From Flammulina velutipes (lineage: Eukaryota; Basidiomycota; Agaricomycetes; Agaricales; Physalacriaceae), in contig CM022374.1 of NCBI GenBank assembly GCA_011800155.1, positions 620,001 to 684,000 on the forward strand: 64,000 nt of DNA. Reading direction: 5' to 3'. The position numbers were made by a program, and so were the translations under genes. Shown here piece after piece: positions 55,920 to 64,000 of this stretch; the stretch's first letter is position 1; each line of letters starts with the position of its first letter. The notes under the pieces are model-generated. The model worked only from the letters and a program-made list of their open reading frames with translations, had not been told where the DNA came from and ran no database searches.

Positions 55920-58286
55920 ATGTTTTCAAGCCCGACACCCGCGCCGAGGTCACTGGCATCCAACACGTTGCGCAAAGCGGGCCTAATGGACGGCGACGCC
56001 ACTATGCGCGACGTTAGCGGAGGCAAACAAGGCGGTCGCAAAACCAAGCTCAAGTCGCACAGAACGCGTCCAATCGACGCAGCGCTAGGAGGATCTTCAC
56101 GAACGGTAAATATCTAACCACTCATTGCTTCAGTTTAGGGATGGCTTCACGACGATGCCCCTACAACTTTCCGTCCGAGTGCATCCAACTCACACCCTTG
56201 CTCGCAGTCTACACTCGCATCGCGCATCGCTGCCTCCGCCTCGTCCTCATCGGGAGCCCTTGCAATTCGAGGTGCAGATCGCCGTACAACAGTCGACCTC
56301 AACCGCCGCCGCAAGGCCATCGGCGCTCCTGCCCTCATTAGCACACGGACACCCTCAGTATCAAAGTGGAAGGAGGTCGTAGAGGGCTGCTACGACAAGG
56401 AACACCAGCTGTTAAATCTCTCAGTGAGTCCTCTCTATCCGCAGCCACTCGTTAATTCAATCTCCACCGCAGAATATGATCGAAAACGAGCTCATAAAGA
56501 AACACGATCTCACCCCTCCTGGCCACGGTGGCACCGCAGTCGAGGCCTCCGTTATCTTCAAACTCGCGCAGAAGCTTCAGCCGCCGGTGCGTCGTTTCAG
56601 TCTTCACTCTGTGACCCGAAAGCTCACTCGTCCCATGCAGGTAACGAAACTGGACCTAGGCGACAACGGAATTCTAGCGGATCATCTCTCTCGCCTTACC
56701 CATTACCTCGGCGGTAGTCTCCAAGCCCTCTCATTGCGCAACAATCAAATCAAGACCTGGAAAGACGTCGACACCATCATCGGCAAAAGCCACAAAGACA
56801 AGTTTTCTAGACTCCAAGAACTCATGCTCTCGGGCAATCCCTTGCAAGTATCGCAATATGAGGTTGGGCGTGAAGATTATTATAAATCGTACGCTCCCCT
56901 TTCTCAAATTCGCTGTCGCTGCTAACCCTACAAAGTGAGATCGTTCGTCGGTTCCCTACGGTCACTTTACTGGACGGCGAGCCCATGGCCCGCATTGCAT
57001 TCGATGAACCTTCGTCTTCTATATCATCAGCGAATGTCTCGCGGCCAAACGCCACTACCTTCCCCGTCGAAATGGGACCTTCCACAATTACTGGCGCAAG
57101 CCCAGAGCTCGTCACAAACTTCCTGCTTCGGTAAGAATACCTTCACTTTTCGCTATACTTCCACGGTCTCATAGCCCCGCAGCTTCCTCGGCGAGTTCGA
57201 CAAGAACCGAGCAGCGTTAGTAGACGTGTACCACGAATCTTCCACCTTTTCATACTCGGCCAACACTACCATCCCTGAACGCGCTCGAATACAAGGATTC
57301 CAGGTCAAGCTTCCGAACCAGAAGAAGCTGGAATGGGGCGTGTGGCTGGACCAGCCTGGTGGCGGCTCGAGGAATCTGTCACGGTATCGGCAGTGGGCCA
57401 ATAAGCATGATAGTCGTCTCAAGTTCGGGGGCGCGCAGGCTGTGCAGGCTATGCTGCAGTTCCCGGCGACGATACATGATATTGGCGGCCCGGCAGAAAA
57501 CTTTTGTGTAGATGCCATGGTCGTCCCACACGGGAACGATCCAGCGCTACTAGTTACTATACATGGCCAATACGTTGAGCGTATGTCTTCACTTTTTACC
57601 TCGGGATCGTTTGTGTTAACGAACAATGCTTCTAGTGCCCCATGAAGGACTGAGATCCTTTGATCGAACTTTTATTCTCTTACCTGCCGCCGCTGGCTCT
57701 CGGTAAGCCTTTCATCTATTCAGCTTGCTCAGCGCTTATTAGGTGTTCTCAGGGCGCAGATGGCGGGTTGGGACGTTGTGATACTGTCTGATCACTTGAC
57801 GATTCGCAATTATTCGAGTCCAGAGGCTTGGCGGCCGGGCCCTATGCTTGTTCAAGCTCAGTTACCGACCAAGAAGCGCGCCGATGAGCAAATGCAGGCG
57901 ATCCCAACATCCGCTACCGCAATACAAGTGGCACCAACGCCGGCACCTACGCTACCTCCCATGATGTATACGATAGCACCCCGGTACCAAGTAGCCATAA
58001 TGGAATTGGTTAGTCTTACGCCTTAATCGGTCTACCGATACTAAATGAGCCATCTTCAGCCTGAGATGCAACGAGCCATGACCGTGGAGATCTGTCGCAT
58101 GACCAATCTAATTCCTGGATTTGGGGCAGACTGTCTTGTGCGTAATGGCGGGAACATGCAGATGGCTCTGGCGAATTTTGAAGCTGTCAAGGTGCGTCTG
58201 GCCCCTCTTCTTTGCTTGTTGAGGGCGTTTTTGCTGAGTTGGTTGTGCAGGCGACACTTGGACCGGATGCGTTTATGCAACCGTAA
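55920..58286 (+). CDS. MEX67: mRNA export factor Mex67 (NXF1/TAP homologue)
   Basis: Ten exons (55920-56105, 56139-56423, 56473-56586, 56641-56888, 56936-57130, 57183-57580, 57636-57702, 57753-58008, 58060-58191, 58251-58286) give 638 residues in frame. Basic N-terminus with [14 protein letters not shown]; leucine-rich repeats ([38 protein letters not shown]); NTF2-like domain ([48 protein letters not shown]) that pairs with Mtr2; TAP-C/UBA-like end ([31 protein letters not shown]) that binds FG nucleoporins. It carries mRNPs through the nuclear pore. The first intron would be only 33 nt, so exon 1's end is less certain. An ATG upstream was not used because none is in frame without a stop. 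Confidence 0.93.
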
Positions 58287-58869
58287 TGACTCTCCGTACT
58301 TATACAATACATACATACTTCTGCGACACTAACATATAAACTATTGGTTTCTGGGCATACATTTATGAAGAGCTACACAATGTATCCTTATGATTCTGAA
58401 CTTTTTGCATTTGTCTTGGGTTGTAGTTCGAATTATGCCTGTTTTGCTTGACCTGCATTCAGTGTCGTCCTATGGGGATCTTTGCAGGCATTTGTCGTCT
58501 CTTCTCCTGTCTCAAGCATCTGTTGCTCCAGTAGACCCATTTATTGCCGAGGAAGTATCCAAGCACTTGTTTTCAACAAAACGAGTGATTGGATTTGTAT
58601 TGGATGTACTTTTCCTCTTGAGCAATGCATGTGCCGGTCCTTGCCGGTCGGCCTCTTGTCTTCCTACCGTCACTACATAACTCGTCGATTTTGCTTGTTC
58701 TGAGCTGGCGTCGACTTGCTAACATCCACATTCTATACATCTGGACCTACCGTTGGGATAAGTGGCGAGTGGCAACCTACTGACAGACCTCATAGAAAAG
58801 ATCCCCAAGTGAGTGCTTACATGGATGTCTAATAGTACGAGCGATGCTGACTGTACGCAGGATAGACTT
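58287..58869. other. Intergenic, nothing recognised
   Basis: 3' region of MEX67 and spacer. A 96-codon frame (58390-58680) is hydrophobic and without family features. It is not called. Confidence 0.5.
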
Positions 58870-59130
58870 CATATGCTCGGCTCTATTGATAGAAATGAAT
58901 GGTGATTTCTCAAACCATCTCATACCAGTGGCATCGTCGCTTCGGAACATCCTGGCCTCCATTATCAGCTCACCGCAACAACCATCATCTCCTTGGAACC
59001 AGCAGGCAAAACTTGGCTTGAACGCTCGAGAGGATAGTAGCCCTTCTATGCAGTTGTCTGGAAATCAACAGCCAATTAACATCTATAATTAGATTCTACG
59101 GAGCCAAATCGAGTGTGGCGGTGTCGATCG

Positions 59131-59139
59131 TTTATAAAG
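59131..59139 (+). promoter_or_regulatory. TATA box of orphan gene copy 2
   Basis: TTTATAAAG, 83 bp upstream of the ATG, in the same context as the copy 1 box. Confidence 0.6.
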
Positions 59140-59221
59140 CCAGCTCTGCCCGATTTCCTTTTCTTCCCTTCCCACCATCATACCGATAGTACCCCTACAC
59201 TCTAACATCACACTACTAAAA

Positions 59222-59674
59222 ATGTTTTCTTCCACCAGCTCCAACCAAGCGTCTCTTCCGACTTTCGTTCGCTGCCAGGCCACTCAGCGCGGACCCAAGG
59301 TTCAGAATACTCGCCAACAGGAGCCATCCACAAAATCACCCGTCGACGTTAACGTCACGATAAAAGCTCGTCTTCCTGCGCCTACCATCGCTCCAGTGTT
59401 CGTTGGACGATTTGCGGCCCGGGAAGCGGCACTAAAAGTTGAGGCAGTCGAGCAAGTACTGACCCCTGTTTCTCTTGCGCGGGCGCAGAGGCAGACAGCG
59501 ATTGCTCTTGACTGCCTGGAGGGTAAGAGGCCTGAGAATCTAGCGACCTCCTCCGACTGGGATACCCTGCTGTTTTTGGAGGATATCGGGGAGATGACGA
59601 CTGCCGTGCCAGTTGTGCGCAGTGCCTTCTCCGTGTACGTCTCTCGCTTCAGGAAGTTTGTTGACGAGATTTAA
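59222..59674 (+). CDS. Orphan 150-residue protein, copy 2
   Basis: It begins MFSSTSSNQASLPTFVR and ends RFRKFVDEI, with no intron and no known domain. Compared with copy 1 there are about twelve substitutions in the first 73 residues and none in the last 77. Both copies remain open, and an identical C-terminal half suggests constraint or recent gene conversion. The 5' leader and promoter are also conserved. Confidence 0.65.
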   Translation: MFSSTSSNQASLPTFVRCQATQRGPKVQNTRQQEPSTKSPVDVNVTIKARLPAPTIAPVFVGRFAAREAALKVEAVEQVLTPVSLARAQRQTAIALDCLEGKRPENLATSSDWDTLLFLEDIGEMTTAVPVVRSAFSVYVSRFRKFVDEI

Positions 59675-59899
59675 TAGCTTCTCTTCTGGATAAAAACAAT
59701 ATTGCGGCTTGCTTTTCTCTTGCGACGCTTTCTCTGACCCGACTTTGGTGCGTCTTCTTTTATAGTCCCCTCTTTCTGACGGTCTTTCCAGATTCTGGTT
59801 TGTCGGGCAGTCCCTTTTGATATTCATGGCAACTGGCAATCGTTTGGGTTCCTACTTTTGACAGCGACGACTTGAGGATGGCGGTGCGTGTATCCCTTG

Positions 59900-61450
59900 G
59901 TGCGGGGGCACGTTCATGGTTATATCTGGGGGCTCCAAGCCTGGCAAGCTCTTTTCCATGTCCCGTTGCATGGTATCCCTCGAAAGCAGAGATTCGACCC
60001 GTTGCATGGTATCCCTCGAAGGCAGGGATTCGATTTTGGACAGTGGGCGAAAAGCCTTTGGAATCTGGGGGCTCCGAGTCTGGCAAACTCTACGCGTCGC
60101 TGCTTTTGGCGCTGTGATTGGGATGGACGGATATGTTTGAGATTTTTGGGGGCTCTAAACGTCTTGAGGTTCTCTTCGGCGACGGCTGAAGAGGCCCCAA
60201 GCCGCGTTTTTCTACCCGTGAGTCGTATACAACTTTTTGCTATCCTTTGAGCTGATTACTATCCTTCCGGAAACCGGAAGTACTAGGTTAACAGATTCTT
60301 GCTTCCATGGACCGTGGCACTGGCAATATCTTATTTGGACTCCTACTTTCGGCGGTGACGACGTCGTGAATGTTGGCTCGTGCATGTATCCCTTGGTGCT
60401 GGGACTTGCTCATGAATTCTTTCTGGGGGATCAGGTTCCTCGCCATGTGCCGTTGCATGGGATGTTTTGGAGGGCAGGAGCGCGATGTAGAGCGGCCTGT
60501 GACAGCGCGTTCGGAATATGTGGGCTTCGAGCCTGGCAAGCTCTTTTCCATGTCTCGTTGCATGGTATCCCTTGAAGGCAGGGATTCGAATTTGGATATT
60601 GGGCGAGAAACCGTTTGGAATCCGGGGGCTCCGAGTCTGGCAAACTCTACGCGTCGTTGCTTTTGGCGCTATGATTGGGATGGACGAACATGTTTGAGAT
60701 TTTTGGGGGCTCTAAACGTCTTGAGGTTCTCTTCGGCGACGACTGAAGAGGCCCCAAGCCGCGCTTTCCTACCCGTGAGTCATATCTAACTTTTTGCTAT
60801 CCCTTGAACTGATTACTATCCTTCCGGAAACCGGGGGTACTACGTCGACAGATTCTTCGACTTCCTTGCATTCATGGACCGTGGCACTGGCAATATCTTA
60901 TCTGGGCTCCTACTTTCAGCGGTGACGACGTCGTGAATTTTGGCTCGTGCATGTATCCCTCGGTGCTGGGACATGCTCATGAATTATTTCTGGGGGATCG
61001 GGCTCCTTGCCTATGTGCCGTTGCATGGGACGTTTTTGGAGGACAGGAGCACGATGTAGAGTGGCCTGTGACAGCGCGTTCGGAATCTGGGGCCTCCGAG
61101 CCTAGCAAGCTCCTCGCTGCGTTGTGTCGTTGCATGGTATCCACGAACTCGAGTTGGTTATTAACATTGGGCATCTGGGGGCTCCCGAGTCTGGCAAACT
61201 CTACGTGTCGTTGCTTTTGGCGCTGCATTTGGGTACATTTTGGTGCTGGGATATGTTCGAGATTCTGGGGGCTTGGATCCATAGGGTTTGGGGTTCTCTT
61301 TAGCTGTCACTGAAGAGGACCCCAGCCTCCTTTTTTCAAACCTGTGAGTCATATATACCTTTTCGCTATCCTTGAAATTGATTACTATCCTTCCAGCAAA
61401 CTGCAGCACTCGCGGGGACACGTTTTCCGTTTTCTTTTCTGTGCACCGTT
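59900..61450 (+). repeat. Tandem array of about 560 bp units (right arm)
   Basis: TCTGGCAAACTCTACG recurs at about 60078, 60637 and 61190, and GAGGCCCCAAGCCGCG at about 60191 and 60751 (GAGGACCCCAGCCTCC at 61315). Each unit also carries a CTACCCGTGAGTC or variant followed by CTGATTACTATCCTTCC, and a GTTGCATGGTATCCCT block. Open frames of 100-140 codons cross the units but in different frames, so no protein is called. Confidence 0.75.
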
Positions 61451-62071
61451 TGCCGTCCTATTTTCGATAACAGAAGTACAGGTTGGAACAAAAGATATTC
61501 GAATACCTATTGTGACACGAAGTGAAAAAGTGAGGCGCAATAGGGGGTACATACTTCGTATACATAAGCAGGTGTGAGAATAACTGTGGCGCGAACAGCC
61601 GCAGAGCGTGGCGCAGAGAAGAAACCTGCAACGAATATGGTCAACCGACAGCGGGCCGTCGTCACAGATCGTGCGTGAACACTGCTTCGGACCTCACGAG
61701 GCTAGCACCAAGCCATGACCACCAGGTGTGAGTTCACAGCCGGGCACCTCACTTAACAGGCCTAGGCAAGCTCGCTATGACCTGGGTAGAGGTACTCGTG
61801 AGTCTCCATGGTGAGAGAAGACGAGAGACACTAACCTTCAAATCAGCCTAGTATATGGTTTAGATGCGAATTAGAGCAGTAGAAAGCAGTTTGATATAAA
61901 TATGCAAGATAGCAGGTGCGATGTCCAAGGTGACATTCAGAGGCAAGAGCGAACCAACAAGTCCGATAGCAATAATCATTACGTCGCATATGTAACTCGA
62001 ACCAACAGCATTTACTACTTTTCGATCTCTCTATATATAAATCTATATCCTACACATTCGTAGCACACACC
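61451..62071. other. Intergenic, nothing recognised
   Basis: Lies between the repeat array and the 3' end of the MscS gene. I looked for 5S rRNA or tRNA-like structure around 61640-61800 and found none that holds. Confidence 0.5.
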
Positions 62072-64000
62072 TCACGCCCCACCTCCCTCCGCCCCACCAT
62101 CATGCCCACTAAAACTCCTCCCCGGTGGCCTCAAAGACGAACCCCCCCTAAACCTCCCCGCATTCCCCAACTCCTCCGCTCGATTCAGATAATGTTCACC
62201 CCGATAGGGTTCCTGCATCACCACAGGCTGCACAGGCATCGTCCACTTCACATTCAAATCCTCCAAGATCAACTTGAGGTTCCGCATGAACTTCGTGCGC
62301 CTCTCCCATCTTCCGCCCCAGTCTTGCCAGTTGCTTCGATCTGTTCGTGAACGTCAGCAAGAGAGAAACAAGGAGGTGAGAGAGAGAAAGAAAGACGTAC
62401 GCTCCATCGCCACAATTATATGAATCGCGTTCTGGTACTCCATTTTATCAATATTAAAGTCCATACCCGACCAATCACGGCTGTTCTCCGTCACATACGC
62501 CTTGATCCTCCCCCGTATCTCCTCAAAGACTTCCAGCGGGGTGTTGTACGCGATCTGGATATTCGTCGTTTCCCACCTATCCCCAAATCAGCCACGAGAA
62601 GCCCAAGACCCAAAATGAAGACTCACGTCGATCTACTCCTCCTGATATTATGAATCAACTTTGCGCTCGACAAGATCGCATTGGGCGCAACGATCTCTTG
62701 CCCGTCCACACGCCTGAACGTAGTCGAGAACATCCCAAACTCCCTCACGAACAACACCATATCATCAATCATGACCAAATCCCCCACATCGAAGACATGC
62801 GTCGAGAAGATGAACAGCATGCTGTTAAACAGCGTCGCAGCCGCATTCCCAAAGATGAATGAGAATCCCAAGATGATCGTGGCGAGGGGAACGAGAGACG
62901 TCAACGTATCGTCCTTGTTGAAGATGAGCATGCACACAAAGATGATCCCCACCATCGAGGCACCCAGACAGATGAAATCGAGCTTGGCAACCGCGCTCCC
63001 CGCATCCTTCATGCTCGTCACGAGCGACTTGCGCTCGCGGTATATCCGCTGAACCGCCTCCCTCATCTCCCTCTTGCTGATATCCCCATTCCCATCCTTA
63101 TCGAACACCGCAAACGCATCCTGAGCTTCTTCCGGCGTCTTGAAGTACGGATAAAAATCCTCGACGATGAGATACTCCCGCTCGCTTCCCAGAGAGCCAA
63201 ATAGTTTCCTGGCCAGTCGACGCGCGGAGTGTAGACTCCCCAGGTCGCCCGCCATGGTGCGGTTAAAGCGGGAGTTCTTGAAGGCAACCTGGGAGATGAC
63301 ATCGCCAATGACGCTCGACATTGCCTTTTTACGCCGCTGTTTTCGAGTTTTGACATTGTTGACTTTGCGGGTGACTTCTTCGACGACCTGGCTGGCCTCT
63401 TGAGCATTCGTTAGGCCACTAAAGGGAGGCGTGGTCAAGGGTGTGACGGGAGTATTCTCATTGCATGTGTTGGCCTGGCTGAGGTCAACAGACATGTTGA
63501 GGTTCAGGGAAGAGGCCTTTGAATGCCTCCCGTGTCTCCGTTTCGGCTGCGCATTGGAGAGGCGATCGAGCGCACGGAGGCCAAGACGGTTCTCGGCTAG
63601 ACGTTCCGCCAGAGCTTTTTCATGAAAGTTGATGGCGACGAACTGGAGAAATACTTTCTCGATGAGCAGGATGATACCTGCTGCGAAGAGGGCCTGCATA
63701 ACTTGGTTTACGGTGGACCAGTACGAGCCTGGTGGCTTGTATACTGCGCGAATGATAGAAAGTGCAATCCAAGCCCAGGCAATATCGAGCGCGAGTTTGA
63801 GCCAGCCTGAGACGGCCATGGTGAGCTACCCGGGATAAGTACGGTCGTAGTGGGAGGTGTGGCGACATACCTCGATTTGGAACTTGAAACGCTCCACGTG
63901 ACCGCCAACGAGGACGATGAGCCCCACTGCGAGCTTGGGGATGGTGTCGACGAGGAGATAGGTAACGCAGGCGGTGGCCCAGACGATGGTGAGCCAGAGA
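62072..64000 (-). CDS. MscS-family mechanosensitive channel with EF-hand (5' end outside window)
   Basis: Exons read from the right edge: >64000-63871, 63825-62627, 62576-62401, 62340-62072. There are membrane segments at the N-side (TIVWATACVTYLLV, AVGLIVLVGG, ALDIAWAWIALSII, ALFAAGIILLIEKVF). A cytosolic region carries one canonical EF-hand loop, DKDGNGDISKRE. Then come two more helices and the MscS pore/beta domain (VPLATIILGFSFIFGNAAAT, DVGDLVMIDD, FRRVDGQEIVAPNAI), and a C-terminal beta/alpha part (TTNIQIAYNTPLEVFEEI) with a Gly-rich tail. It matches the Msy1/Msy2-like fungal class, ER-type channels that respond to hypo-osmotic swelling and to calcium. The N-terminus is missing. Confidence 0.9.

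Larger units (their letters stand above)
58870..61450 (+). repeat. Right arm of the 2.7 kb inverted duplication
   Basis: It starts near TTGATAGAAATGAATGG (also found inverted near 46610-46625), includes the promoter and orphan gene copy 2, and continues through the tandem array. Confidence 0.8.

Noticed and set aside
59888..60789. ORFs of 112-139 codons across the right tandem array, and matching ones at 44-46 kb
   Set aside because: The repeated blocks are read in different frames in successive units, and conserved DNA includes splice-like sequence; a protein cannot be supported.
61640..61800. Possible 5S rRNA or structured RNA (GACCACCAGG word)
   Set aside because: Only a short word matches; no overall 5S pattern or A/C boxes at the right spacing.

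Overview
The window looks like genomic DNA of a filamentous basidiomycete, probably an Agaricomycete. Host genes carry many 45-60 nt GT-AG introns. They include a fungal MATA-type HMG-box factor, a Tle1-like hydrolase fused to WD40 repeats, MEX67, RPT6, a membrane-anchored PDI and an EF-hand MscS channel. No bacterial signals were seen.

Positions 1 to about 40.3 kb hold almost nothing but nested, mostly broken mobile elements. (a) 0.2-5.5 kb on the minus strand is a DIRS-order tyrosine-recombinase retrotransposon (RT, RNase H, YR) with split direct repeats (B1-A2-B2). Its YR gene is interrupted by a 1,133 bp solo A-B repeat of the same family, and more pieces of the repeat lie at 6.7, 8.3, 18.5, 20.9/30.2, 30.8 and 34.4 kb. 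(b) 10-16 kb is a Ty3-type gag split by a 2,477 bp fold-back element with 7 bp target duplications. (c) 16.2-17.1 kb is a copia relic. (d) 18.6-30.7 kb is a nest about five levels deep: Ty3 RT relic, fold-back copy 3, DIRS-type A-B repeat, a chromodomain Ty3 element with identical-looking 237 bp LTRs, and fold-back copy 2. (e) 31.8-40.3 kb holds hAT-like non-autonomous elements with exact 8 bp target duplications, DIRS ORF1 remnants and a copia relic carrying two younger insertions.

From about 40.9 kb the window becomes gene-dense. In order these are the HMG-box regulator (-), a possible small gene (+), a 150-residue orphan gene (-) with a repeat array downstream, the hydrolase-WD40 gene (-), a PDI (+), RPT6 (+), MEX67 (+), a second copy of the 150-residue gene (+) with its own array, and an MscS-family channel (-) running off the right edge.

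The two orphan-gene/array loci form an inverted duplication about 2.7 kb long on each side of a roughly 12 kb block holding the hydrolase-WD40, PDI, RPT6 and MEX67 genes. These neighbours share no evident pathway: RPT6 and PDI act in protein quality control, MEX67 in mRNA export, MscS in osmotic and calcium responses. Exon boundaries come from reading splice signals and frames by eye. Element boundaries come from comparing copies within the window.
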